Under the pieces are notes generated by a model. It saw only the letters and a list, made by a program, of their open reading frames with translations. It ran no database searches and was not told the origin of the DNA. A stretch of DNA of 64,000 nt from Blasia pusilla (lineage: Eukaryota; Marchantiophyta; Marchantiopsida; Blasiales), in NCBI GenBank assembly GCA_050084515.1, contig CM114271.1, forward strand, positions 14,880,001 through 14,944,000, given 5' to 3'. The translations under genes and the position numbers were made by a program. Positions 50,695-62,330 of the stretch are shown in pieces; positions within the stretch are counted from its first letter, which is position 1, and each line of letters opens with the position of its first letter.

Positions 50695-52730
50695 TGTCAC
50701 GACTATTATAATAGATTGGTGGGATCTAGAAGAGCGTCTGCACGAGAAGTGGAGGACATGCCGAGGAGGTTGAGGATGACCTGTTGAGGCCCTGGGAAAC
50801 CTGGGAGAGTAGTTTTCCCCATTCGTTTCGGCTCATTTGGAGCCATATTGAAAAACTTACTATTTTGAGTAAGTTTCCATATTGGGATAGTTGACTTTCC
50901 ACTTTGGGAAGTGGACGTTGAGTCGCTACAGCAGGTCAAGAGCGAAGGAGATGACCTGCAAGCATAAGTTAATGTTGAGAGGGCTTAGGAGAGGGAAGGG
51001 GGTATACCTCCAAGAGGGAGAGAGCTTGAGAGCTCATTCTCTCTTCGTTGAACCTCTTGGCATAAGCGGACGGAGCTATGGTCCCTTGCCTTGTGAGTGT
51101 AATCCACCAAGCCTCTCATTAGGAGAGTGGATTTGGTTTGACATGAGAGAGAGTGCACACCTTTGAGAGCTATGGTGTGAGATGGTGTAGAGAGAGATTG
51201 GCTCTTACTTTACGAAGAGAGAATGAGAGAATGAGAGAGTGAGAGAACTTCATGGAGGAGCTCGCTGGTCACTCGCTGCTTTTGCAGGTTCGGGACCGTG
51301 TTCCTCATTCAGCACTCTTGAGAGAACTATGTAGCTTGCTAATTTGTATTTTTATAGGTTTTACATTTTTGTTGGGAGAAATCAGCGCGGAAGCGCTACC
51401 AAATTTTGTGTAGGAGAAAGAGACATTGGGCTTTACAATAGTCCCTTTCGATTGACCATAATAAACATTGGGCTTTACAATAGTCCCTTCCGATTCAAAA
51501 TATTTTTTGATGTTGTTGTAGATCGTGAAGCTGTGCACGATGTGCAATAAACAATGCACAATTTAGAGTTGTGAGCAAAAAGTTATGGTCAATCTTGCAA
51601 AGCTGCTATTGCTATGTGATTTTTAGGGTTAAATTGTTCAAACCCTAAATCAACCGCTACGCCGGCGGCGGCCGTTGCCATCATAGTCACCATCAAGGAT
51701 CAACATTCACCATCACCTTCATCTTCAATCGTCACCGTCACCGTCACCGTCGCTGGTAAATGGTCAATCGTCACTGTCAATGGTCAACCGTCACCGTCAC
51801 CGGTCGGCCGTCACCATCAACGGTCAACCATCACCGTCAACGATGCACTGTCTGTTGTCCAATCTTTGGTTGCCATTGCCACTTGTACGGAGTGGAGGGT
51901 CTTCCATGATGTTCGTTGATTCTCCGACTTGCGTCGCCACCACATATTTTGTTTTGGCCGCCACCGTCATCGTAGTTTCGTCATCAACCAGTGATGGCAG
52001 ATGACCTCCGGTTATGGTGTTTGAGTTTAGATTTCATGCTGCTATGTTGTGATTGGTAGCCACTAGATGACAATCGAGAAGTGTGCCGTGATGCTTGTAG
52101 CTGCAATGCGCCGCCGATTGTTGCGCCGTGCTACTCGTGGCCGCACGGCACAATCTCGATCTCGGAACCGCTCCTTCACTAAGGAGCAGACCATGTGAAT
52201 TTCTGATTGAGGAGGGTATGCCGTCAAGTGTTGCATCCCACTCCCAAGTGTTGTGTTGTTTATAGCCGTTTCGTGCCGCGAGTGCTGCATCGAACCGCTC
52301 GACTTGCACCGCATATCGAGGAGGTTGAGCAGCGTCAGTACAAGAGGAGTATGACTTGCTGATTGGAGGAGTTGTGTTCACGATCGAGTTGGGGTCGAGA
52401 TTTGTAGTTGTTGAGGAGCGACATCGACATGTATTCAGGTTACCCATTCTGATTCTGTACCTTGCACGTGTGAGGGATTGTGGGATTTGGGTAGTTTATT
52501 TGGGGATGTTGGGTTGTGTGGATGCTGAGAGCATCATTCATGTATGTGGTTTAGGGGACATAGACGTATGTGGGATGTCCATAGTTGAGGGTAGGTTGTC
52601 GATGAGATGATAGCCTGGTCGATTTTCCGCACCACGCCGCGTGTTGCCCTACGTAACACGTCTCGGGGAGGGAGAGTGTAGATCGAGTGCCGCATGTTTG
52701 GGATGAGTGATTGAGGGATTACTCGCGAGG
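50695..52730 (+). repeat. D3 5' leader (candidate LTR)
   Basis: Matches the D1 and D2 leaders. Telobox AAACCCTAAA at 51640-51649; a tract rich in CCGTCA and GGTCAACCGTCACC units at about 51700-51850; TTGGTAGCCAC near 52055. No second copy is present at the 3' end of D3. Confidence 0.6.
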
Positions 52731-54680
52731 TTGAGAGTGATTGGGTGAGAGGGGCACGAGGGTCATCACGGATTCTGTTTGGGACTTTGAGAGGCGAGGT
52801 GGTGAACCCGAGACTAGCTCTAGAGGTTTTACGCAGAGAGGCGCGAGGTTCCAAGGGTCTCCACATGAGGGACCACCTCGACCTCCTTCTATGTCATCGT
52901 CAGACAAGGGGGAGGGTGTAGAGGAGTTTGTGAGCACATCGCCACACATTGTGCATGGTCCTACCAGTTGGGCGTACGAGATGGACGACCGGGATAGAAG
53001 ATCGCGTAGGTTTTCAGGTGCAATAGGCATGATTGAATTGCATAATTTCATGGCAGAGTTTAGGAGTTGGTACGACTCCCAACGGGCCAGGAACTCTAGA
53101 GAGTTTAACCCATTTACAACTTGGAATGATATTGTTTGAGCATTTAGAGAGGGCGCCCATGGACGATTACCATAAGTTCTCTCATAGATATGCCTAGGAG
53201 ATTGAGGCGTGGAGGCTCTACTATGACCCACATTAGGTGTCATGGACGGAGCCATTCCCAGATGAGGAGGAGGAGGAGTCAAGAGAGGCTAATTCCTCTT
53301 CCACTAGTGACGGTTTAGGAGGGGTCACTCGCACTGGAGAAGTTGCACAGTCTAGTCGGGTTCGTCCTAGGTTCAACCCTGTGGTTGAATTCTTTGCTGA
53401 GTTGAGGGCGAGCTACCAAGGGGTATGGACGGAGAAGTTGCGGAGCATCCACAACTTCCAGAGGTGCCTAGGTGAGAGTTTGCGTGAGGCTTACACTAGC
53501 TTGCGCCGGTTGATCTACGTCACTCAAGGGGTGACAGAGGCTTAGGCTATCCAATCATGGTACGCGATGCTAGACCGGACCCTACGGACACGGATGCGGG
53601 AGGGGGTCCTTCTTATGAACACCTCCTCTATGTTGAGAAATGTTTTTAGGACCGCCGAGAATATTGAGCGCAACATGGCGGAGGAGAGCGTAGCCACCAT
53701 GGGTTTTGGGCGAGAGCAGTAATGATTGGCTGCACCACATGTGCAGCAACGTGGACTCCAGGATAGGTCGAGTGTGACACCACGAGCTCAGGGAGGATAC
53801 CGAGAGGTCGTGCCACAGAGACCTGTGCCTTCATATGGGGCTCAGCATCAGCCGCCTACTATTACTTGTTGGTCATGTGGTGGAGCCCATCATCAATACG
53901 ATTGCACTTGTCAAGGTCATGGACGTGTGCCTCAGCATGGAGGAGGAGATGGTGCTGCACCAGGAGGTTATCCGTGTGATTATTGTCAAAGGTATGGTCA
54001 TATATGCGCCAGGTGTTTCAGTTTACATCATGAGTTACGTCCGGATCGAGGGCCAGAGAGGGCACCAGAGTGAGTAGCCGGTCTGGATGGGCCTAGAGAT
54101 CGTGCACCAAGTGGTCCATCCATAAGCCGCTGTCTCCCTTGGCGCGTCTAGGTGGTGGTACTCAACCTCCTCCACGGGCAGCTCCACCACCCTATCGGAC
54201 AACTCCAGCTCCTCGTCCCCAAACGGGTACCACCACCTAGAGACAGCGGACATAAGGCTGGGATGGTTGCATAGATACAACAGCTACCGGAGTAGATTGC
54301 TGCTATGGCATTGAGGTTACTTGATGCCGGATCCGTGGCATCGACATCATATGGAGCAGCCGGAGATATGGAGGATCCAGGTTCGATGTCCAGGGTTGCT
54401 CAGATGGACGCCGCCGTAGTTGTGATGCGTGGAGCAGCCACAAAGTTGGATCCACACCAAGGGGAAGCCAAAAAACATACTAGACTTCCTCAATCTTTCA
54501 CATTGTCCGAACCGATGAGGACCCCATCGATGGGTCCTCATCAAAGTTCCTGGAGAGTTGGTGATGTTTTTGGTGTGTAGGCATAGAGGGCGATGGGAGA
54601 AGCGAGTGCGACGACTCTTATTGTTGATGCTCATGAGGGGCATGTGTCGAGCACATTGTTGGGGGCAACCACCGTGGTGT
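52731..54680 (+). pseudogene. D3 gag
   Basis: Frames 52741-53139 and 53237-53545 cover the conserved capsid-like part; 53726-54073 covers the nucleocapsid, with knuckles CWSCGGAHHQYDC and CDYCQRYGHICARC (the second a perfect CX2CX4HX4C). A 103-base segment at 54137-54239 is inverted relative to D1 and D2. The Gln-rich segment resumes after it, in frame 54305-54580. Confidence 0.75.
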
Positions 54681-55730
54681 ACCGCACTCCTTGATTTTTT
54701 GGTTTCGATGTTATGATGTTTGGGGGTATGCCCGCCGAGGCTTTTCGGCTGGTCGCTTCACTATGTGAGCTGGAGTTGGAGTTCCTGCATAACGTCCAGA
54801 GGTGATTGCAGAGGAGGTGATAGACATGCCCTTGGAGCGGATGCTCGGGTCGTCCACGTCAGATTTATGGCAGGCTGCAAGTGCTAGGATGGCGGAGATG
54901 CCCACTTGACCCGTGATAGAGCGTGCCATGGCTTCTCCTGGTGTTGTGATGTTGGATAACCAATGATAGGTCTTCCAATTGGTGAGTCCCGGAGGTAGAG
55001 CTTTTAGTCCGCAGCGCGTCTTGTTGGATTCAGGAGCCCAACCCCTAATGTTGGGGAAAGCGTCATTTAGAGGATTGGGCTTGACGAGAGCCGATGTGGA
55101 GCGTTTTCCATTCCGAATACAAACATCCTTGGGTGGAGCGAGTACCACATAATATATCACCTGACATGAGGTCGTGGTGAGCATTTTCTCGAGACATCCT
55201 ACATATGAGTGTGTGGTGCGAGGCAAGGCGATAGTGACTGATGCAGAATCCTACGACGTCTTGGTTGGTGGAGCAATGTTATGCCCGATGGGGTTTTCCT
55301 TGGATTACTAGGAGGAGTCAGCGTCCTACAGACCAGGATGGCAGTCAAGTGATGGGCGCCTTAGCTCATTACCCGTTCGATTCACAGGTGCAGTGATCGA
55401 GCGACGGCCGGGAGAGGTGACAACCTTAGCAGCATTTAGCAGTGCCATCACTTAGCCTAGTGATTTGATTGAGGGACATGTCCATGCAGAGGATACTAGT
55501 GTTCCTGACATTTCTATGGAGAGGAGTGTTATGGTAGCCGCATCATTCCGTGGAGGAGAGGTGCCTTTGTGGGGCTCGACCGAGGAGCTTCCACGATTGG
55601 CAAATGAGCACGTGTAGACCACGTGGAGCGAGACGTTTGCACCGGAGCGTGACGGGTCTGAGGAACCCGGGGTAGCAGGGAGTGCTATAATGACACCCTT
55701 GGATACCACACCCATTGTATGGTGTATCTC
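54681..55730 (+). pseudogene. D3 protease and linker
   Basis: LLDSGAQPLMLG near 55020-55055 is the aspartic protease loop. AESYDVLVGGAMLCPMGF follows at about 55245-55295. The linker holds several in-frame TAG codons before methyltransferase motif I. Confidence 0.7.
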
Positions 55731-56690
55731 GGAGGAGGGTATTCGAGTGTTAGATCTTGATCTTTGGAGGGATTAGCATCGGGTTTAGGAGTACGAGTGC
55801 AACAATACATGTATGTGGAGAGTGATGATGTTACAAGGCGTGTCTCATTATGACATGTGGCACAATTATGCCTACGTTTTCCTAACTTATTTTCTACGTC
55901 CGTGGTAGAGGGGTGCTAGAGTTCCCTTCCAAGGGATATCTCGTTGTTCGGGACGCAAGACTTAGAGCGGGTAGAGACCATTGATTTGGTCATTGCCGGT
56001 TGGCCATATCATGGCCAATGGAGTGGTGGACAACTTTAGGGCTCAGTGGGTTGGATGACACTCAGTCCAGGTTATTTTGGAAGATGTTGAGGGTCTTACA
56101 GCAGTTGGAGGATCACCAATCTTGTTCTCCAACATACATTCTGGAGAATGTGCCGATCTTAGAAGACTCCAGGTCACGGGTGGTGACGAGTGCTCATCAG
56201 GTGCGTGCCTGGATCGGCCCAACAATGTTCTTGGATGCAGCGAGTGTAGGTTATAGGTCCTAGCCCATCGCCCGCGTCTATGGTGGACCAACTTGGTGCC
56301 CCATGCGTTGTTACAGAGGGGATATGCGAGAATGGAGCGCCTTCCCATTTGTAAGTGGATTCCATTCTCGATCAAGGTCGTCGATCACAGGAAGTGAGGC
56401 ACGATGATCAACCACCGTTGACTATGGTCAACAGGGTAGGCAGGCCATGGGCAGCCTTGCTCACGTCTGTGAGTTTTCCCGCTTCCTATGCATACAAGGA
56501 GGCCGATCCTGGCTTGGTTTGGGATGACCTGGTTCAACGGTTGGTGAAGCCCAACGCCGACGAGAGAGAGCGAGCCCACAGGACCGACGGCTTTATTGTC
56601 AGTGTCAGAGGCATCACGACGCCATGTCTTGGGTCAGGAGATGGACTTGAACTGCTTGACATGGATCCTCAGCTTGGGAGTGGCTGAGCA
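55731..56690 (+). pseudogene. D3 methyltransferase domain
   Basis: The only copy spanning the whole domain without an insertion. Motif I is disturbed by a short GATCTT duplication near 55755. Motif IV reads GWPYHGQ near 56000, so the catalytic Cys is Tyr. Motif VI is ILENVPIL (about 56140). The C-terminal region reads LVWDDLVQRLVKPN and then DLNCLTW. The loss of the Cys suggests this copy is inactive even without its frameshifts. Confidence 0.82.
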
Positions 56691-56770
56691 GCGCCATATG
56701 AGATCGCGACACATCACATCAGTTGCGTTGGTGAGCCCCATGCTTACCGAGACGGTGGAGGTAATGGCTG

Positions 56771-56860
56771 GGAGATATAGATACCATGGGAGATCTAGAC
56801 ACCAGGGGAGATCTAGACACCCGAGGAGATCTAGACACCAGGGGAGATCGGGAGAGACAC
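56771..56860 (+). repeat. 18-bp tandem repeat in D3 pol linker
   Basis: Five units of about 18 bases based on GGAGATCTAGACACCAGG. In the open frame they encode RSRHQG-like basic hexapeptides. The equivalent places in D1 and D2 have about one or two units. Confidence 0.9.
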
Positions 56861-57079
56861 CCTTGGACTTATTGGGATGTTTTGCAGGTATGCCAATAGA
56901 TGATAGCCACATCATCGAGCGTGTGCCCGGACACTCCACGTGGAGGAGATCAGAGTTTGCAGTTGGTTGTAGGAGAGCGGTCGAGTGTTGTTGTTGGAGA
57001 CGGGGTTGCACCATAGCAACGACCGATACCCGCACCGGAGAGTCCTACCATTGTCACGATAGAGACTTGGGAGCCTGAT

Positions 57080-57860
57080 ATAGGCCCTAAATTTACAGGA
57101 GGAGAGCGGCGCCGGATACATCAGTTCCTCATGAGCTATAGGAGTTGCTTTGCATTTAGCATGGAGCATTTGGATATGCTCAAGCGACCCGGGATCCGCA
57201 TTGAGTTGTCGAGTGATACGACGATCTTCCGACGATCCTACAGGTAGAGTGATATGGAAAGGGCTCTGATTCAGAGTAGAAGCCAAGACTTGGTCGGAGT
57301 AGGACTAGTGGAGATATCGCATGGGGAGTATACATTTGCCACTATCATACCCGCCTAGAAGGATGTGCATGGCAAGTAGACGGATAGGCGGATGTGTGGG
57401 GATTACCGACCTATGAATCGGCACACGAAGTCTGATAAGTATGCCATGCCCACCCCTGAGGAGATCTTTGATGCGTTGGTCAAGCAAAGGTCTTCAATTC
57501 ATTGGATTTGTGAGCTGGATTCCATCAGCTCCCTATCAGATTGGAGGACAGGCACAAGACGGTATTTTGGGGCATCGATCCTCACGGGAAGGATTATTTT
57601 TACAAGTGCCGATTCTTACCATTTGGGTTAAAGAATGCCCCGACAAAGTTTCAGAGGGTCATGGATAGGATCTTGGCTAGTCTGGATTTTGCTAGGTGTT
57701 ATATTGATGATATCGTAGTCTTTAGCGCCACGGTTGAGGAGCATGAGCGACATCTAGAGAAGGTGTTTGACAATTGCAATAACATGGGCTGAAGTTACAT
57801 CCAGGAAAGTGCAAGTTCTTCTACAATCAGATTGAGTACTTGAATCATACAATATACCCA
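57080..57860 (+). pseudogene. D3 reverse transcriptase region
   Basis: Ty3/gypsy RT in broken frames. RMCGDYRPMNRHT is in the fingers region (about 57390-57430). FLPFGLKNAPTKFQRVMDRIL and RCYIDDIVVFSATVEEH (the YxDD box, about 57700-57725) lie in one frame. It breaks off at about 57860 where third-family LTR sequence begins. Confidence 0.78.
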
Positions 57861-58314
57861 GGGGGCCCTTCATTGTGGCCCTCAACCCGACTCCACTTAC
57901 AGTCGTTTTCGGGTTGTATCTCGGCCGCTGCTTATGCGTTTGCAGCGATCTTTGGTGCGTTTGGACCGGCTCTCCATAAGCTTTCCAACACACTCTTATT
58001 TTCTCCAAACGCATCTTGGCGCTAAAAAGTTATGACCATAAATACAGTCGGAAACTTTCAAACGCTAGTGGCGTTCCAAATCCGGATCTTTCCTTTGGCA
58101 ACCCACTTCCTAGACTCGACTTCTTTCAAGTCTCATTCCACGTTTGGTCCAGGTTTCTCAGTCGTGACCATAACATCTGAAACGCGACTCCTCGCTCCCG
58201 TCTCGTCTCTTGTCTCCTCTTTGAGACAACTCCAACGCGCAAACCATCTTAGCGTGAGCCCGCTAATGTTCCGATGTTCCGCTTGGCACTTGTTTGGTCA
58301 TGAGGGTCGCGACA
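57861..58314 (-). repeat. Third-family gypsy LTR fragment inside D3
   Basis: About 454 bases matching 63236-63687 and ending GCGACA at 58314. It replaces the D3 sequence from the end of RT through RNase H to the integrase zinc domain. Strand is assigned from the parent element at the right window edge. Confidence 0.8.
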
Positions 58315-59335
58315 TGCAGACTGAGGTTTAGTAGTTTGTTGCCACGTGCATGGTGTGTGATCGGGTCTGTGCATCCTTGAATGCTCTGACTCCATAGTTG
58401 CATCCATTACCGATCATGGGCTTGGGGTATAAATGGAGTTTGGATTTTGCAAGACCTTTGCCTTTGATAGAGCGACACAATCGTTATGTGTTGGTGATGG
58501 TCGAGCACTTCTCGAAGTGGATCGAGTTGGTTGCATTTCCTGACAAAGCAAGTGAGGGAGTAGCTTATGCCTTCCTTGACAGAGTGTTGAGTCATTATGG
58601 TGCACTGACTGAGGTGTTGACAGACCTGGTTATCGAGTTTCGTGGTGAGTTCCCGGCCTTGTGTGATCAGGCGCTGATCGACCACTACACGACTTTGCCA
58701 GATCCTCCCGAGGCGGATGGATTAGCGGAGAGAATTTTGAAGACGGTGAAGTGCGGGTTATGCAAGTATGGCTTGCGGAGAGGTCACCTAGGAGATTGGG
58801 ACCTCCAGTTTTCGTGGTTGGCGATGAGATACAGATTTAGCAGGCATGTATCCTTAGCATATTTTTCACCGTACTTGCTACTTTATGGCCGAGAGCCAGA
58901 TTTACCTACGGCCATTCGTCGAGATGATGGTGAGGTGTTGGACATTGATGACCCAGGTGTATGGATGTGAGCATGTTCTCAGAGGGCTGAGTTGTTTTGG
59001 AGAGTGATGTCCATGGCGTTCGAGAACTTGGCGATTGCGCATCATCGGGATAAGTTGAGGTATGTGAGTATTCGGGATGGTGGTTATCGACCAACTATCC
59101 GGAGGTTTCATCAAGGAGATTATGTCTACTTGCAGCAGACAACACCGACGACGTTGGATGTGATTGCAGGGCGCACTATCCTGAGAGTGCATGACATTTT
59201 GCCATCTGGTGTTTTCTTGCTGGAGGGACGCGATGGTATGGTATGGAAGGACCATGTGTGTAATTGTGCGCCATGTCACCTTCCTAACATTGATGGTACA
59301 GTAGATCCGAGCTCAACAGTAGTTCTTGTAGGCTT
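58315..59335 (+). pseudogene. D3 integrase
   Basis: The Cys-Cys half of the zinc domain (CMVCDRV) is at about 58345. The core frame 58398-58970 shows the DDE triad: WSLDFA, VLTD and the Glu in DGLAERI. The C-terminal domain follows in frame 58992-59408, with FHQGDYVYLQQ and ending PCHLPNIDG. RNase H is missing from this copy. It would insert element DNA into the genome. Confidence 0.8.
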
Positions 59336-59480
59336 GTGTTGTATGTTGTGTGGTTCTGCTCATGGTGCGACCACGATGCTAGTCTGTGATGGATGTTCGA
59401 GAGGTTAGCATATGGCATGTGTGACGCCACCTCTCACTAGGGTTCCTTAGGGACAATGGATGTGTCCCAGATGTACATAG
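59336..59480 (+). pseudogene. D3 C-terminal PHD finger
   Basis: In frame with the integrase C-terminus, 59340-59474 reads C-x2-C-x11-C-x2-C-x4-H-x2-C-x14-C-x2-C: CMLC ... CDGC ... HMAC ... QWMCPRC. The Trp two residues before the penultimate Cys is the PHD hallmark. PHD fingers bind histone H3 tails. Two in-frame TAG codons (59406 and 59448) interrupt it, so this copy would be truncated. Gypsy elements of algae and non-seed plants ending in such a finger are something I recall, not something I checked. Confidence 0.8.
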
Positions 59481-59794
59481 AGGAGATACTATGAAGGTTT
59501 TGATTCTGAATTTTTCTGTGACATGGATGATAGGAAGGCAACTAACGATGGGGCTACATGAGCACCCGGCCTTTATGCTCTTAGCGTCCTAGGGATCTAT
59601 GTCATGGTAGGTAGGGATAGATGGCTATCTGGAGTTAGAGGGACCTAACCACCAGCTAGGGGGGCGATTGGAGATATTTTGGTACTTCTCGCCTCTGTGT
59701 ATGGATACCATGAGTTAGCATGGGATCGTGTATGTTTGTGTGTGTGTTCGATGACAATGATGTATGTTGTGTAACGATATGTATGCGCACGACA

Positions 59795-60260
59795 TAGAGC
59801 ACACCGCCTGCGTCTTTGGTGGACAAACTTGGTACCACACGAGGTGTTGCGGAGGGCATATGCAAGAGTGGAGCACCCCTCGAATTTGTTGGTCGATTCT
59901 ATTCTAGATCTAGGTCTTCGATCAGAGGCAGTACGACACGATGATCAACCGCCGTTGACTGTCTTCATCAGGATTGGCATGCCACAGGCAGCCTTTTCCA
60001 CCTTGGTGAGTTTTTCCGCTTCCTATGCATTTGAGGAGGTCGGACCTGGCTTGGTTTGGGATGACCCGATACAGCGGTTGGTGGAGCCCAACACCGATGA
60101 GCGAGAGCAAGCAATGGGATTCCCCATAGGAGTGATGGCGGTACCGTCACTATCAGAGGCATCACAACGTCATGTCTTGGGTCAGGCGATGGACCTGAAT
60201 TGCTTGACATGGATGTTCAACTTAGGAGTAGCTGAGCAACAATGTTTGCAGATGCAATAG
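59795..60260 (+). pseudogene. D2 methyltransferase domain, second half
   Basis: Motif VIII-like AHRPRL at the D3 joint, then the region LVWDDPIQRLVEPN, motif IX-like EREQAMGFPIGV and motif X-like LGQAMDLNCLTW in frame 59829-60260. This shows that the domain ends with the motif order of DNMT3-type enzymes. Confidence 0.82.
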
Positions 60261-61440
60261 ATCACAACTGTTGCGTTGGTGAGCCCCATGCCTATCGAGA
60301 TGGTTGAGGCAGTGGCTGGGGGCGAGACGCGAGGAGATGGACACACCAGGGGTGATCAAGAGAGACACCCTTGGACTTCTTGGGATGTTTTGCAGTTACG
60401 CGAGGAGATGGTAGCCACAACATCGAGTGTGGTGCCCGGTAGTGCACATGGAAATCCCATTTTGCAGTTGGCTATAGGGGAGCAATTGAGTTCTGTTGTC
60501 CGAGACAGGGTTGCACCTTAGCAACCTCCTACACCAACGCCGAAGAGTCCTACCATAGTCACGATGGAGACTTGGGAGCCAGATATGGACCCTAAGTTGA
60601 TAGGAGGAGAGCGGCGCTGGATACATCACTTCTTGAGGAGTTATAGGAGTTATTTTGCATTTAGTATGCATGATTTGCATATGCTGAAGGGTCCAGGAAT
60701 CGTCATTGAGTTGTTGAGTGACATGACGATCTTTCGTCGATCCTACAAGTAGAGTGACATGGAGAGGGCTTTGATTCAGAGAAAGAGCCAGAACTTGGTT
60801 GGAGCAGGACTAGTGGAGATGTCGCATGGAGAGTATGCATATGCTTCTTTCATGCCCGCCAAGAAGGATGTGCATGGAAACTGGACAGATAGGCGGATGT
60901 GTGCAGATTATCGACCTATCAATCGGCAGACGGATTTCAATAGGTTTGCCATGCCCAACCCAGATAAGATCTTTGATGCTATTGGGCATGCAAAGGTCTT
61001 CAATTTGTTAGATCTTCGAGCCGGATATCATCAACTGCTTATCAGATTGGAGCACAGGCAGAAGACGTCATTTTTGGGCATCGAACCTCACGGGAAGCAT
61101 TGTTTATACTAGTGGCGGTTCTTACCATTTGGGTTGAAGAACGCCCCGGTTGAGTTTCAGAGGATCATGGATAGGATCTTGACAAGTCTAGATTTTGTTA
61201 GGTGTTATATTGATGCCATCGTAGTCTTTAGCGCCATGGTTGAGGAGCATGAGCGACATCTAGAGGAGGTATTTCAACGATTGCAGTTACATAGGATGAA
61301 GCTACATCCAGGAAAGTGCAAGTTCTTCTATAACCAGATTGAGTATATGGATCCTACGATATACCTCAGGGGCCTTGGTGTACAACACAAAAAGGTAGAG
61401 GCTATTTCACTCATTCCACACCCTACAAATGTTAGTAGAG
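60261..61440 (+). pseudogene. D2 reverse transcriptase
   Basis: Frame 60759-61112 covers fingers and palm (RRMCADYRPINRQT, LLDLRAGYHQLLI). It stops at TAG in KHCLY-stop-WRFLPFG. Frame 61134-61538 continues with RCYIDAIVVFSAM: the YxDD box reads YIDA, so the second catalytic Asp is lost. The thumb follows (LHPGKCKFFYNQIEY). Confidence 0.8.
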
Positions 61441-62330
61441 TTTGCGCATTCATGGGATTGGTAAACTCCTATCAACGATACGTCAAGGATTTCAATTTGA
61501 TTGCGAAGCCGCTAACCTTACTGACCAAGGTGGATTAAGAGTGGCACTGGGGGATGAACAAGAGAGAGCACTTTGGCTACTCTATGACAGATTGATGTTT
61601 GCGCCCATAATAAGGAGATCGATCAGGGGGCGTCCTTTCCAGATGCAAACCAATTGGAGCATGTCGGGGCTTGGAGCCGTGCTCACCCAACATGACGATG
61701 ATGGTAGAGAGTTCATGGAGGCTTACGCTAGTCACTCGAACAACGCCGCAGAGGCAAAGTTTAGTTGGTATGAGGGTGACTGCTTGGCTGGAGTGTGGGC
61801 TGTCGCACATTTCAAATGTTATCTATACGGCAATCCCTTTACCATCATTATTGATCATCAGCCACTTAAGTGGTTGATGGAGTCCGACAAGCTTACAGGG
61901 AAGCTTGCGAGGTGCGCTCTTGTGTTCCACGAGTATGACTTCCAGATGGTACATAGACTTAAGATGCTCAACCAAGATGCAGATGGTTTGAGCCGTAACC
62001 CATGCCCGAGTCAGCGAGATGCGATTAGAGCTCGATGGCAGGGAGAGAGTGATGAGGATTTGGTGCGAGGATGGCACGCGTCAGCATATTTGGGCTTCTT
62101 GGCTATGGAGAGCCATATTGCTGAGACTTCGATGGCGAGGTCTGATGAAGAGTCCTTAGATCTAGAGGCCAGTGAAGAGACGACAGGTGGCCGAGATATT
62201 CACGACAATGGAGAAGTCTTCGAGTACGTGCGTAGTGGCAGCGTCGCAAGCACAATGGGTGCTAGAGAGCGGGATCGGATCCTACAGCAAGCTAGACGGT
62301 TACGGTGGGTGGGGACATATGTATAGCGAG
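61441..62330 (+). pseudogene. D2 RNase H and connection
   Basis: Open frame 61442-62326. The RNase H region (RPFQMQTNWSMSGLGAVLTQ, EGDCLAGVWAV, IIDHQPLKWLM, DADGLSRN) is well kept. The first conserved Asp of RNase H (usually T-D-W/A-S) is read as Asn (QTNWS). An acidic connector runs to integrase. Confidence 0.78.

Larger units (their letters stand above)
50695..59794 (+). mobile_element. D3: gypsy element with methyltransferase and PHD finger, inserted in D2
   Basis: 9.1 kb between duplicated TAGA tetramers. It starts TGTCACG and ends CACGACA. Order: leader, gag, protease, methyltransferase, RT, [third-family LTR fragment], integrase, PHD finger, short 3' tail. The D2 methyltransferase frame continues exactly across the two sides (VGSR then AHRPRL), so both ends are true termini. 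Confidence 0.9.
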
